From: Chitinophagales bacterium
Lineage (GTDB): Bacteria; Bacteroidota; Bacteroidia; Chitinophagales; Chitinophagaceae
Direction: 5' to 3'
Length of the DNA stretch: 64,000 nucleotides
Assembly (NCBI GenBank): GCA_017303455.1
Contig: JAFLBM010000015.1
Coordinates: forward strand, 17,439-81,438
Below are positions 1 through 8,663 of this stretch, one piece after another. Under the pieces are notes generated by a model. It worked only from the letters and a program-made list of their open reading frames with translations. It was not told where the DNA came from and did not search any database. A program made the translations under genes and the position numbers. The stretch's first letter is position 1; every line of letters begins with the position of its first letter.

Positions 1-39
1 TCCTCAATATTTGCGTAGCTAAACACATACATATCAACT

Positions 40-1026
40 ATGAAGAAAACCATTGCCCTGGTTACCGGCGGTTTTTCAGGAGAAGCAGTTATTTCGTACA
101 GAAGTGCCAACACTATTGATAATAATCTCGACCGGGATAAATTCAACGTTTATAAGATCGACATCAACCCCAAAGGATGGTTCTATGAGCTGGCCGATGG
201 CAGAAAAGTAGAAATTGATAAGAATGATTTTTCGCTCCCGCTCGATAATCAAAAAATAGATTTTGATGTAGTTTTTATCGGGATGCACGGCACCCCCGGA
301 GAAGATGGAAAACTGCAGGGCTACTTTGATACATTAAAGATCCCCTACACCAGTTGTGATGCCACTACATCGGCCATCACTTTCAACAAGCGATATACGG
401 TTGCTGTAGCAAAAATGGCAGGCATTTCAGTAGCTAATTCAGTTCACCTGTTCAAACATTCTCCTGTTCCTGCTGCACAGGTACTCGAACAGGTACAATT
501 GCCGGTGTTTGTGAAACCCAGTAATGGCGGATCAAGCATCGGGATGAGCAAAGTAGATAAACCGGAAGACCTGGATGCGGCTATTGTCAAAGCATTCAAT
601 GAAGATGAGCAGGTACTTATCGAAGAAATGGTAAAAGGCAAAGAATATACGGTGGGTGTTTTCAAAACAAAGGGAAATATTATTGTGTTACCGCTTACTG
701 AAGTAAAAGCAGATGATGATAAGGCATTCTTTGATTTTGAAGCAAAATATCAAGGTAAATCAACAGAGACAACACCAGCGGTAGTGGATGAAGTAACCGC
801 TGATAAGATCAGGGCGGCTGCACACAGGATTTATGAAGTATTCAATTGCAGGGGTGTGGTCAGGATTGATTTTATTTATAATGAGGAAAGTGGTCAACCC
901 TTTATGCTGGAGATCAATACAATACCGGGACAAAGCGAGGCCAGTATTGTGCCGCAACAGGTAAGAGCCATGGGCTGGAGCCTGAAGGAATTTTATACTA
1001 AACTGGTGGAAGAAGCTTTATACTGA
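40..1026 (+). CDS. ddl: D-alanine--D-alanine ligase
   Basis: Makes the D-Ala-D-Ala dipeptide for peptidoglycan from two D-alanines and ATP in the cytoplasm. The 328-residue protein has the usual Ddl length and ATP-grasp layout. The N-terminal substrate region contains the FIGMHGTPGEDG stretch at about residues 79-90. The nucleotide-binding strand VFVKPSNGGSSIGMSK lies at about 155-170. The C-terminal metal/substrate loop FMLEINTIPG begins near residue 288 and carries the conserved Asn. It is followed 38 bp later by a PASTA protein, and this pairing of cell-wall genes supports the call. The ATG at 40 is the first in frame. The family is certain. Confidence 0.96.
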   Translation: MKKTIALVTGGFSGEAVISYRSANTIDNNLDRDKFNVYKIDINPKGWFYELADGRKVEIDKNDFSLPLDNQKIDFDVVFIGMHGTPGEDGKLQGYFDTLKIPYTSCDATTSAITFNKRYTVAVAKMAGISVANSVHLFKHSPVPAAQVLEQVQLPVFVKPSNGGSSIGMSKVDKPEDLDAAIVKAFNEDEQVLIEEMVKGKEYTVGVFKTKGNIIVLPLTEVKADDDKAFFDFEAKYQGKSTETTPAVVDEVTADKIRAAAHRIYEVFNCRGVVRIDFIYNEESGQPFMLEINTIPGQSEASIVPQQVRAMGWSLKEFYTKLVEEALY

Positions 1027-1064
1027 TCAATAAAAGTGAGATTGGATCATTCAAAATTTAAACC

Positions 1065-1871
1065 GTGCTGAAATTTATCACACATCGTCCTTTGTGGCTC
1101 AATATTCTCGCCGGTATCTTACTGGCAGTAGCCATATTTTCTGTTTTTATCTTATCACTGAACTGGCTTACTCATCACAACAGTTCAATGACGGTTCCCC
1201 AGGTAACGGGCAAATCATTTGAAGAAGCAGAAAGTATACTGGAGAAAGCCGGCTTTGATGTCGAGATACAGGATTCTATTTATTCGGACACCACCAAACC
1301 CATGGCTGTTCTGAAACAGTTTCCGGAGGCGGATGAGGTGGTGAAAGTGAACCGAAAGGTTTACCTGACTATCAACAGGGCTGTTCCTCCCATGATCGAT
1401 ATGCCGAACCTGGTAGGCTATAGTTTTCGCAATGCAGAAATGACCTTAAAGAATAACGGGCTTCGTTTTGGTGACAGCACATTCAAACCCGACTTTGCCA
1501 GGAATGCCGTGTTAGAACAATTGTATAACGGCTCCCCGGTTGCACCGGGTACTAAAATACGGATGGGTAGCAAAATTGATTTTGTGCTGGGCGATGGGGT
1601 AGGAGATAAAGAGTTTGCGGTTCCGGATATTACCGGGCTGACTTTCGCTGATGCAAAAGCAAGACTTGAAGCCTATGGAATCAGCTTTGCATCTGTTATT
1701 GCAGATGGCATCGCTGATACAGCGAATGCTTTTATTTATAAACAAAACCCGGAGCGATTTGATATCGATAAGAAAATACAGCATATCCGGCCGGGCCAAA
1801 CCATGGATGTGTGGCTGCAACTGGATAAACCAGTAAAGGATACAATTAATACACCTTCACCACAACAATAA
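1065..1871 (+). CDS. PASTA-domain single-pass membrane protein
   Basis: A 268-residue protein with a short cytoplasmic N-terminus, one membrane segment at about residues 12-35, and three extracytoplasmic PASTA-like modules. The modules start near residues 43 (VPQVTGKSFEEA), 113 (MPNLVGYSFRNA) and 186 (VPDITGLTFADA). PASTA modules in other proteins bind peptidoglycan or muropeptides. There is no kinase or transpeptidase domain, so this is a stand-alone cell-wall sensing or scaffolding protein of unknown exact role. The start is a GTG. It lies 38 bp after ddl and 11 bp before the rhodanese gene, probably in one operon. Confidence 0.85.
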   Translation: MLKFITHRPLWLNILAGILLAVAIFSVFILSLNWLTHHNSSMTVPQVTGKSFEEAESILEKAGFDVEIQDSIYSDTTKPMAVLKQFPEADEVVKVNRKVYLTINRAVPPMIDMPNLVGYSFRNAEMTLKNNGLRFGDSTFKPDFARNAVLEQLYNGSPVAPGTKIRMGSKIDFVLGDGVGDKEFAVPDITGLTFADAKARLEAYGISFASVIADGIADTANAFIYKQNPERFDIDKKIQHIRPGQTMDVWLQLDKPVKDTINTPSPQQ

Positions 1872-1882
1872 TTTTTTCAACT

Positions 1883-2197
1883 ATGCAGAATATCACAGCT
1901 GAAGAATTAAAGGCACGCCTGGATGCCGGGGAAAAAATGAACATCATTGATGTAAGAGAACCACATGAAAATGCGGAATTCAATATTGGCGGCACACTGA
2001 TCCCGCTGGGAAAAGTGCAGTCTATGCAAATTGAAGAGATTGAGGATCTGAAACAACAGGAACTCATCGTTTATTGCCGCAGTGGGAACCGCAGCGGGCA
2101 GGCCTGCCTGTTTTTAGATGCACTGGGTTTTACCAATACCAAAAACCTGGTAGGCGGGATGCTTGGCTGGCAGGAAAAATATGGAAGTCAGAAGTAA
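1883..2197 (+). CDS. single-domain rhodanese-like protein
   Basis: A 104-residue single-domain rhodanese without signal peptide, so probably cytoplasmic. The family hallmarks are visible: IIDVREPHE at about residues 21-29 and the active-site loop IVYCRSGNRSGQA, with the nucleophilic Cys near residue 65. Such proteins carry persulfide sulfur, but the physiological acceptor cannot be told from sequence. It is the last gene of the ddl-PASTA-rhodanese run. Its stop codon lies inside a 13-bp inverted repeat shared with the convergent TonB receptor gene. Confidence 0.9.
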   Translation: MQNITAEELKARLDAGEKMNIIDVREPHENAEFNIGGTLIPLGKVQSMQIEEIEDLKQQELIVYCRSGNRSGQACLFLDALGFTNTKNLVGGMLGWQEKYGSQK

Positions 2198-2229
2198 GAA
2201 GTCCGGCCGGATACCAGACTTCTTACTTC
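2191..2229. terminator. inverted repeat between convergent genes (possible bidirectional terminator)
   Basis: GAAGTAAGAAGTC at 2191-2203 is perfectly complementary to GACTTCTTACTTC at 2217-2229, giving a 13-bp stem with a 13-nt loop. It overlaps the stop codon of the rhodanese gene and lies 10 bp from the 3' end of the TonB gene. There is no strong T-tract directly after it on the plus strand, so termination is inferred from position. The GAAGT-rich sequence also resembles other simple repeats in this window (near 29690, 31000 and 59810). Confidence 0.5.
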
Positions 2230-2238
2230 CGGCCTCTT

Positions 2239-4383
2239 TTATAACCTGATATTGACCGCTAACATAAAATTCGTTCCTGCCATCGGGAAATAATAATTTT
2301 CTGTGGTTGTTGCTCCCCCGTAGATATAGCTGAATGTATATCCATTGGGTTCATATTTTTTGCCAAAGAGATTATTTACCTGCCCGATAATATTTACTTC
2401 TTTCAACCATTTCTTTTTGATCGTATAAATGGCTCTTGCATCCTGCACGTAAAAGCCATCCAGTTTCCTGTTGTCGTTTTGAGTATTATCAAGATACTGG
2501 TCGCTGACATATTTACTCAATAAGCTTACTTCAAGATTTTTTACCGGCAGGAGGTTGATAGCTGCACTTCCGACAACTGAAGGTGAAAATGCGATATCAG
2601 TAGCGTCATACGTATTTAGTTTTTGTCCACCGTTATCATAATCATCAATAAATTCTGAAAAGTTATTGACCTTATTCCTGCTGAATGCAAGATTAGCGGT
2701 TGCATTTAACCAGGTATTTAAAACATATCCACCCTGCAACTCGATACCGGCTCTGTAGCTTTCCGGGATATTGGTTCTTGTATATGCACCCACATCGTTG
2801 ATCTTTCCGGTCAGCACTAACTGGTCTTTGTAATTCATATAATACAATGTTGCCGACCAGTTAAATTTTTTATTATTTTTTTCAATACCCGCTTCAAAAT
2901 CATGCAATCGCTCCGGTTGAGGTTGTTGCAGGGCCCCGGCTTCAAAATCATCCCGGTTGGGTTCTTTGTTCGCAACAGCATATGAAAGATATCCCTTCCA
3001 GCCATTCTTTGTATAACAAACCCCGGCTTTGGGATTAAAAAAATCAAATTCATTATTTACATACAAGGTAGGGTTGTCGCGGAACCCTTCGATTGTATAA
3101 CGAACAGCCCGGTATTGAATATCGCCAAACAAATGCCAGTGATCACTTACCTGTACCTGTTCTTTCAGGTATACTGTGAAGTCGTTTTTCAACGCATCAA
3201 GATCATACCAGCGGTAGCTGGGAGAAGGTAATCCGTTTGAAGCCCATTTCAGTTCACCGAAATGCTTTCCATTATACCGTGTGATAGCACCGCCGAATGT
3301 GGTTTGTGATTTATTGCTCTTATACTGTAATGAGAATATGGAGCCGTAAAAATCATTATCAAGCCATAACCGGCGGACAAAATCTGAATTACCTGCTGTA
3401 CTGATACCATATTTTGAATAAGGCTCATCTGCTTTATATTGTTCATAATAGCCTTCTCCTTTGGTAAGAAATAGCGCCGTATTAAAATGCAGCCTGCTGT
3501 TAATTGCCTGGTTAAAGAATAACTGGTAATGATCCTGTTTGAAATTATCGGTTTCGTTATCATAAGGCTCGCCCGGCTTCTCTGTGCCGGCATAATTGAT
3601 AGTGCGGTTACCTGCTTTCAGGTCTGTTTCTGAAACACCATTCCAGGCCTGGTAGGTTTTTTCTTTACCCGAAAAAATATTAAACCGTAAGGAATTATTT
3701 TTTCCAATATAAGCAGTGGAAAAATAAATGGACTTCAGATCCGTTTTTGCACGATCAATAAAACCACTGCTGGTGATATTAGATATGCGGATATCAGTGG
3801 TAATATGATCGCCGATTAAACCACTGCCCAGTTTCACTGTATTCTTCCAGGTATCAAAAGAACCATAGCTGTTGTTGATCTCTGCGTAGGCTTCCCGGTT
3901 TACTTCGTTGGTGCTGAAATTGATACTGCCGCCAAAAGCCCCGGCACCGTTAGAGGAAGTACCTACTCCCCGTTGTATCTGGATACTCCCGGTGGAAGAA
4001 GAAAAATCGGGCAGATCAACAAAGAAAGTCCCCTGGCTTTCGGCATCGTTGTAAGGAATTCCATTAAGCGTTACATTGATCCTTGTGGCATCTGTTCCCC
4101 GGATACGGATACCGGTGTAACCAATACCATTCCCGGCATCCGAATTAATGACTACCGATGGGGTCTGGTTTAGTAAAAATGGAATGTCTTGCCCCAAATT
4201 GACTTTAGCGATCTCTTTTCTGCCAATATTGGTTTTGGTAAACGGTGCATTATCTGCTGCCCGGATAGCTTTCACTTCCACGGGAGACAGGGCATAAAAA
4301 CTGTCTTTGACAGCTGTTTTTTCCTGCGCATTAACTGTTTGGCACAGGATGAACGAAATGATTGGAATGGCAATCCTCTTCAT
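2239..4383 (-). CDS. TonB-dependent outer-membrane receptor, probable thiamine receptor
   Basis: A 714-residue outer-membrane receptor. It has a signal peptide ending near NAQ (residue 20), a plug domain at about 40-160 with the typical IRGTDATRINVTLNGIPYND stretch and the FGGSINFST end of the plug, and a long beta-barrel ending in an aromatic/hydrophobic strand (LAVNIRL). The substrate is inferred from a TPP riboswitch in its 5' leader: in Bacteroidota, receptors under TPP riboswitches are the predicted thiamine receptors (OMR1 class in comparative genomics). No inner-membrane thiamine permease or salvage gene is next to it. The TonB family is certain; thiamine specificity is inference. Confidence 0.9.
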   Translation of the reverse strand: MKRIAIPIISFILCQTVNAQEKTAVKDSFYALSPVEVKAIRAADNAPFTKTNIGRKEIAKVNLGQDIPFLLNQTPSVVINSDAGNGIGYTGIRIRGTDATRINVTLNGIPYNDAESQGTFFVDLPDFSSSTGSIQIQRGVGTSSNGAGAFGGSINFSTNEVNREAYAEINNSYGSFDTWKNTVKLGSGLIGDHITTDIRISNITSSGFIDRAKTDLKSIYFSTAYIGKNNSLRFNIFSGKEKTYQAWNGVSETDLKAGNRTINYAGTEKPGEPYDNETDNFKQDHYQLFFNQAINSRLHFNTALFLTKGEGYYEQYKADEPYSKYGISTAGNSDFVRRLWLDNDFYGSIFSLQYKSNKSQTTFGGAITRYNGKHFGELKWASNGLPSPSYRWYDLDALKNDFTVYLKEQVQVSDHWHLFGDIQYRAVRYTIEGFRDNPTLYVNNEFDFFNPKAGVCYTKNGWKGYLSYAVANKEPNRDDFEAGALQQPQPERLHDFEAGIEKNNKKFNWSATLYYMNYKDQLVLTGKINDVGAYTRTNIPESYRAGIELQGGYVLNTWLNATANLAFSRNKVNNFSEFIDDYDNGGQKLNTYDATDIAFSPSVVGSAAINLLPVKNLEVSLLSKYVSDQYLDNTQNDNRKLDGFYVQDARAIYTIKKKWLKEVNIIGQVNNLFGKKYEPNGYTFSYIYGGATTTENYYFPMAGTNFMLAVNIRL

Positions 4384-4449
4384 TTTTTTTAAATTTTAAG
4401 CGGTTAAAAAATGAGAGGGAAATGCTGTGGAGAAAGGGCATGTGATTGA

Positions 4450-4557
4450 CCTCCTTCCCTGCGCAGGCATTACCCTGATCAGGTTTTACGGGTTTGATCT
4501 CAGCCAACACTGAACTGCCAAAGGGCCCTTTGGCGGGTTCAGGTGAGCACCCCGGGA
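4450..4557 (-). promoter_or_regulatory. TPP (thiamine pyrophosphate) riboswitch
   Basis: Read on the minus strand, this leader carries the conserved thi-box in order: GGGGTGCTC near its 5' end, a variable hairpin (GAACCCGCCAAAGGGCC region), GGCTGAGATCA, then ACCTGATCAGGGTAATGCC and TGCGCAGGGAAGGAGG at the 3' end. These match the conserved CUGAGA, ACCUGAUC and GGGUAAUGCC-GCGNAGGGA blocks of the TPP aptamer. It ends about 67 nt upstream of the TonB receptor ATG (4383). The GGAGG next to the aptamer's 3' end and the lack of an obvious terminator make it unclear whether control acts on transcription or translation. Confidence 0.93.
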
Positions 4558-4559
4558 AA

Positions 4560-4580
4560 CCTGCCTGCCGGTCAGGCAGG
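4560..4580. repeat. short palindrome, CCTGCCTG-type
   Basis: CCTGCCTG, a 5-nt spacer, then CAGGCAGG: a perfect 8-bp palindrome at the 5' edge of the riboswitch leader. The same arms recur at 32445, 41995 and 62012, always between genes, so this is a dispersed short palindrome rather than part of the aptamer. Confidence 0.6.
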
Positions 4581-4704
4581 CACTGAAAAATCGCAAAGTT
4601 TGTCTTTGCTGAATAAGAACTGCTGTAAAGGTAAGGCAGAAAATAATTACCATCATCTGTAACTTTTCTACCCTGTTCTTCGTACCACCTGAAAACCAGC
4701 TAAT

Positions 4705-5421
4705 ATGAAGAAATATCTGTTGTCACTTTCGCTTATACTGGCTATGCTGCCGGTGTTTGCCCAGCAAGTTATCAATGATCCTAATGCGGAAAAACGGACG
4801 GTCAGCAGTTTCCACGGTATTGATGTATCAACAGGGATCACCCTGATCCTGACCGAAGGCACTGCCGAAGAAGTAGCTGTGAGTGCGGCTACTATTGAGT
4901 TCAGGGATAAGATCATAACCAAAGTAGAGAATGGGATCCTGAAGATCAGGTATGAAACAAAAATGGGGTCGATCAATAAGCGGAAAGAAAGTAAGGAACT
5001 AAGGGCCTATGTATCTTATAAAACACTGGATCACCTGGACGTTAATACAGGAGCAGATGTGGAAATCAGGGGAATACTTTCTTCTTCCAGTTTAACATTG
5101 AAAGCTAATACAGGTGGTATTGTAAAAGGAAAAATCAACATTACCAAATTGAAAGTAAGCCAGGACACCGGCTCTAAAATAACACTGACGGGGAAAGCAG
5201 AAACACTGGACGTGGATGGGGATACCGGCAGTAAGTTTTTTGGCGAAGAGCTTGAGACAACCAATTGCACAGCTTCTGCTGGAACCGGTGCGACAATTTC
5301 TGTAACAGTTAATAAGGAACTGAATGCAAAAGCGAATACCGGTGGCCATATCAAATACAAAGGAACTGCTGGTATCAGGGAAATCAAAACCAACACCGGC
5401 GGATCAGTGTCTAAAATCTAA
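4705..5421 (+). CDS. secreted GIN-domain (DUF2807) beta-helix protein, copy 1
   Basis: A 238-residue exported protein with a signal peptide ending near residue 20 (VFAQ), followed by a conserved entry segment (INDPNAEKRTVSSFHGI). The rest is a repeating beta-solenoid of about seven rungs, each marked by a TG turn (VNTGADV, ANTGGIV, QDTGSKI, GDTGSKF, AGTGATI, ANTGGHI, TNTGGSV). This matches the putative autotransporter-adhesin-head GIN family, DUF2807, whose biochemical role is not established. It is the first of three tandem paralogues with 15-20 bp gaps, probably co-transcribed. A near-consensus -7 element (TAACTTTT) lies upstream around 4660. Confidence 0.85.
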   Translation: MKKYLLSLSLILAMLPVFAQQVINDPNAEKRTVSSFHGIDVSTGITLILTEGTAEEVAVSAATIEFRDKIITKVENGILKIRYETKMGSINKRKESKELRAYVSYKTLDHLDVNTGADVEIRGILSSSSLTLKANTGGIVKGKINITKLKVSQDTGSKITLTGKAETLDVDGDTGSKFFGEELETTNCTASAGTGATISVTVNKELNAKANTGGHIKYKGTAGIREIKTNTGGSVSKI

Positions 5422-5439
5422 ACTATAATTAACCAGGTC

Positions 5440-6162
5440 ATGAAAAAGATAATCAACTTAGTAATATTGGCGGTGGTGTTTACTTCTGTTACTGCACAGA
5501 AAACGATCAATGATGCGAATGCAGAGAAGAGAAATGTTACCGGCTTTCATGCGATAGAAGTGGGAGGAGGTATTGACCTTTATCTTTCACAGGGCGATGA
5601 GGCGGTGGCGGTAAGCGCCAGTGAAATAAAATACCGGGACAAGATAAAAACAGAAGTGGTAAACGGTGTGTTGAAGATCAGGTATGAATATGAAAAAGGA
5701 TTAAGAATCAACTGGACAAGTAACAAAATGCAATTGAAAGCGTATGTTTCAGTAAAACAACTCGATAAATTAAATGCTTCCGGTGGTTCCGATGTACGTG
5801 TAGAAGGAAGCCTTAAGTTCGCTAAACTTGACCTGGGAGTCTCCGGCGGATCTGATTTTATGGGAAAAGTAGAGGTAACAGATCTGAAAGCCAATGCCAG
5901 CGGAGGATCTGATATTCATATTTCCGGTTCTGCTAAAACGCTGGATATTGATGTAAGCGGCGGTAGTGATTTTAAGGGATTTGACCTCACCGTGGAAAAT
6001 TGTACAGTAGAAGCCAGCGGGGGCAGCGATGTTTCGGTTACAGCAACTAAAGAATTAAATGTGGAAAGCAGTGGCGGCAGTGATGTATATTACAAAGGGG
6101 CAGCCATGATCCGTCATATTAAAAGCAGCGGCGGTGGTAGTGTGAAAAAAACATCTAAATAA
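5440..6162 (+). CDS. secreted GIN-domain (DUF2807) beta-helix protein, copy 2
   Basis: A 240-residue paralogue of its neighbours with the same architecture: a signal peptide ending near VTAQ, the conserved INDANAEKRNVTGFHAIEV entry, then seven solenoid rungs. Here the turn motif is almost uniformly SGGSD (ASGGSDVRV, VSGGSDFMG, ASGGSDIHI, VSGGSDFKG, ASGGSDVSV, SSGGSDVYY, then SSGGGSV), unlike the TG turns of copy 1 and the SGASD turns of copy 3. It lies 18 bp after copy 1 and before copy 3. Function is unknown; an exported surface or envelope protein is likely. Confidence 0.85.
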   Translation: MKKIINLVILAVVFTSVTAQKTINDANAEKRNVTGFHAIEVGGGIDLYLSQGDEAVAVSASEIKYRDKIKTEVVNGVLKIRYEYEKGLRINWTSNKMQLKAYVSVKQLDKLNASGGSDVRVEGSLKFAKLDLGVSGGSDFMGKVEVTDLKANASGGSDIHISGSAKTLDIDVSGGSDFKGFDLTVENCTVEASGGSDVSVTATKELNVESSGGSDVYYKGAAMIRHIKSSGGGSVKKTSK

Positions 6163-6180
6163 GAATTAAAAGTAAAGTGT

Positions 6181-6885
6181 ATGAAAAAGATAACTGTTTT
6201 GATATTTGGTCTGTTGTCGGTATTGTTTGTAGCCGCACAAACGATCAACGATCCGAATGCAGAAGTGCGGGATGCAAAGGGATTTCACGGCATCAACGTA
6301 TCGCATGCCTTTGATGTGTACCTGAGCCAGGGGGATGAAGCTGTTGCGGTCAGCTCAACAGATATGGATTACCGCAGCCGTATAAAGGTGGAAGTTAAGA
6401 ACGGGATCCTTTTTATCAGTCTGGATAACCAGGGTATGAAATGGGCTAAGGGTAATAAACACCTGAAAGCTTACGTATCGTATAAGAAATTAGATAAGAT
6501 CAATATCAGTGGTGCCTGCGACGTGTATATCAATGGTTCGTTGAAAGCTGATGAATTGAAAGTTGATCTCTCCGGGGCCAGCGACCTGAAAGGCAAACTG
6601 GATGTAAAGACCCTGGATGTTGATATCAGCGGTGCTTCGGATATGACAGTTAACGGTACAGCCAATCAATTGAAAATCGATGCCAGTGGTGCCAGTAATT
6701 TTAAGGGGCAGGATCTCTCGGTTGATTATTGTAATGTGGATGCCAGCGGTGCCAGTGATGTAAAGATCACGGTAAATAAAGAACTGTCTGCCAATGTGAG
6801 TGGTGCCAGCGATCTTCGTTACAAGGGAGAGGGGCTGATCAGGGATATCCGTACCAGCGGAGCAGGTTCTGTAAAAAGGATTTAG
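6181..6885 (+). CDS. secreted GIN-domain (DUF2807) beta-helix protein, copy 3
   Basis: A 234-residue third paralogue with a signal peptide ending near VAAQ, the shared INDPNAEVRDAKGFHGI entry, and seven rungs with SGASD-type turns (ISGACDVYI, LSGASDLKG, ISGASDMTV, ASGASNFKG, ASGASDVKI, VSGASDLRY, TSGAGSV). Copies 2 and 3 share the block LSQGDEAVAVS near residue 48, where copy 1 has diverged, so they look like the closer pair. A bidirectional-type hairpin terminator follows 20 bp downstream, closing the three-gene unit. Confidence 0.85.
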   Translation: MKKITVLIFGLLSVLFVAAQTINDPNAEVRDAKGFHGINVSHAFDVYLSQGDEAVAVSSTDMDYRSRIKVEVKNGILFISLDNQGMKWAKGNKHLKAYVSYKKLDKINISGACDVYINGSLKADELKVDLSGASDLKGKLDVKTLDVDISGASDMTVNGTANQLKIDASGASNFKGQDLSVDYCNVDASGASDVKITVNKELSANVSGASDLRYKGEGLIRDIRTSGAGSVKRI

Positions 6886-6904
6886 TCATAACTATAAAAG
6901 AAAC

Positions 6905-6934
6905 AAAAAGGCTTCGGTATACCGAAACCTTTTT
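6905..6934. terminator. hairpin terminator between convergent genes
   Basis: AAAAAGG(C/T)TTCGGT pairs with ACCGAAACCTTTTT around an AT loop. It is flanked by A-runs on the left and T-runs on the right, so it can terminate both the GIN operon (plus) and the lipoprotein gene (minus). Confidence 0.8.
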
Positions 6935-6957
6935 GTTTTATGCTTTCAACAAATTCT

Positions 6958-7380
6958 TTATTGTTTATCATACGTAACTGTCATCTTATCACCGGCAGTA
7001 AATAAATTGCTGCCCGATATTATCAACAGGTTGCAATCAAAGCTTTCAACAGTGCCGGCTTCACCATCAATTGTTATCGTGTTTCCGCTGAGTGACCAGG
7101 TGGAGCTGTAAGCAGTAGTGGGAACACAAGCTGTACCGGCATCCTGAACACTAAATGTGCCATTGGCATTGAGGATCGTTACATCATCTTTTTCACAATC
7201 ATCCAGGGCGGCTAAAAAATCAATCTCTGTGGAGGATGGGGTTTGTTTGTACTTCATGGAAGTGATTTTGTAAGACCCTGCTACGGATGCAGTATCAGTT
7301 TTACAATTACTGGAATCGTCCTTTTTACAGGAGGAATACAATACAACAAAGGCACTAAGAAGTAAAGCTGTTTTTTTCAT
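6958..7380 (-). CDS. lipocalin-like lipoprotein
   Basis: A 140-residue lipoprotein with a signal peptide and lipobox-like end VVLYSSC near residue 18, then a charged linker. The body (about residues 32-138) has the pattern of small Bacteroidota lipocalin-like proteins: a GSYKITSMK start, alternating strands, FSVQDAGT, and YSSTWSLSGNTITI. The ligand is unknown. It converges on the GIN operon and shares its terminator. The lipoprotein call is strong; the lipocalin-like fold is inferred from the strand pattern. Confidence 0.75.
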   Translation of the reverse strand: MKKTALLLSAFVVLYSSCKKDDSSNCKTDTASVAGSYKITSMKYKQTPSSTEIDFLAALDDCEKDDVTILNANGTFSVQDAGTACVPTTAYSSTWSLSGNTITIDGEAGTVESFDCNLLIISGSNLFTAGDKMTVTYDKQ

Positions 7381-7475
7381 AATAGAGGGGTTGAAATGAA
7401 TTTTAATCAGAACATAAACTGTTTTTTGGGCAAATTATTGCCCGGAATGCAAATAGGTAAAAGAGCTAAATTTTC

Positions 7476-7507
7476 TTTGGAACATATCACTAATCCGGTT
7501 ACCTTTG
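7476..7507 (+). promoter_or_regulatory. promoter of the initiator tRNA gene
   Basis: TTTG at 7476-7479, a 20-nt spacer, then TACCTTTG at 7500-7507. This fits the Bacteroidota primary sigma consensus (-33 TTTG/TTG and -7 TAnnTTTG). The mature tRNA 5' end is at 7518, which puts the start point about 4-7 nt after the -7 box and serves as an internal ruler for other promoters in this window. Confidence 0.8.
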
Positions 7508-7517
7508 CGCTCCACAT

Positions 7518-7592
<75 letters not shown>

Positions 7593-7598
7593 ACGAAA

Positions 7599-7625
7599 AG
7601 GCCAAACCCCGGTTTGGCTTTTTCA
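7599..7625 (+). terminator. Rho-independent terminator of the tRNA gene
   Basis: GCCAAACC and GGTTTGGC form an 8-bp stem with a CC loop, directly followed by TTTTT, starting 7 nt after the encoded CCA. Confidence 0.85.
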
Positions 7626-7732
7626 ATTTTTTCTTAACAGTTGAACTTCAACTGCCAAGATTGATCACCTCCTCAATTCTGGGCTCTGCCTTACCGCAGT
7701 CAAGTTGAAGTCGTCGGCTTGAATTTTTTTCA

Positions 7733-8599
7733 ATGAAAACAGGGTTTGTCAATATTTTCGGAAGGCCCAATGCAGGGAAAAGCACTTTGCTCAATGCCTT
7801 AATGGGAGAAAAACTGGCTATCGTATCTCCCAAAGTGCAGACCACAAGGCATCGGATCAAAGCAATCATGACCGAAAAAGATTACCAGGTGATCTTTTCT
7901 GATACACCGGGTATTATTGAGCCAAGGTATAAGCTGCATGAGAAAATGATGCAGGCTGTTAAAGGGGCACTGGAAGATGCTGACGTGGCCCTGCTGATTG
8001 TTGATGTGAATGAGAACTGGGAGGAATGTAATACGATTTTTGAAACCTTGAAATTGAAGGTGCCAGCCATTATAGTTATCAATAAGATCGACAGGGCATC
8101 GCAGGAAAAAATAAAAGAAGCAGTAAATTTTTTTGAAAGTAAACCTTATTGCAGGAAAACGCTGACCATCACAGCCACAAGTGGTATCAATATCAAAAAT
8201 TTCCTGAAACCAATACTGGAATTATTACCGGAAGGTGATCCGTTCTATACCGATGATGATATCAGTGATCTGCCGACCAAATTTTTTGTCAGCGAACTGA
8301 TCCGGGAGAAAATATACGAGTTATCACAGGATGAGATTCCCTATCACACCGCCGTACTGGTCAGGGAATTTAAAGAGAAGACAACGCTGGTCAAAATTGT
8401 GGCAGATATCATCGTTCACCGGGAAACACAGAAAGTGATCCTGATCGGGGAAGGTGGCAGTATGATCAAGAAAATTGGAACAGCGGCAAGACAGGATATT
8501 GAAGCTTTTCTGCAACAAAAGGTTTTCCTGGAATTATTTGTTAAGGTGAAACCCAAATGGAGAGAAAATGATCTCCAGTTAAAAGAATACGGATATTAG
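7733..8599 (+). CDS. era: GTPase Era
   Basis: An essential GTPase that binds 16S rRNA during small-subunit assembly. The 288-residue length is typical. The G domain shows G1 GRPNAGKST at about residues 10-18, the switch segment TTRHRIKAI, G3 DTPGI near 59 and G4 NKID near 117. The C-terminal KH domain shows the GEGGSMIKKIG loop near residues 239-249. It lies just before der, which also works in ribosome assembly, with a 64-bp gap. I see no clear promoter box directly upstream. Confidence 0.97.
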   Translation: MKTGFVNIFGRPNAGKSTLLNALMGEKLAIVSPKVQTTRHRIKAIMTEKDYQVIFSDTPGIIEPRYKLHEKMMQAVKGALEDADVALLIVDVNENWEECNTIFETLKLKVPAIIVINKIDRASQEKIKEAVNFFESKPYCRKTLTITATSGINIKNFLKPILELLPEGDPFYTDDDISDLPTKFFVSELIREKIYELSQDEIPYHTAVLVREFKEKTTLVKIVADIIVHRETQKVILIGEGGSMIKKIGTAARQDIEAFLQQKVFLELFVKVKPKWRENDLQLKEYGY

Positions 8600-8663
8600 A
8601 ACGGTCTGTAGTTTTTGTTACAGCGGCTATGAACCATAAACTATCAACCATCAACAAATTATT

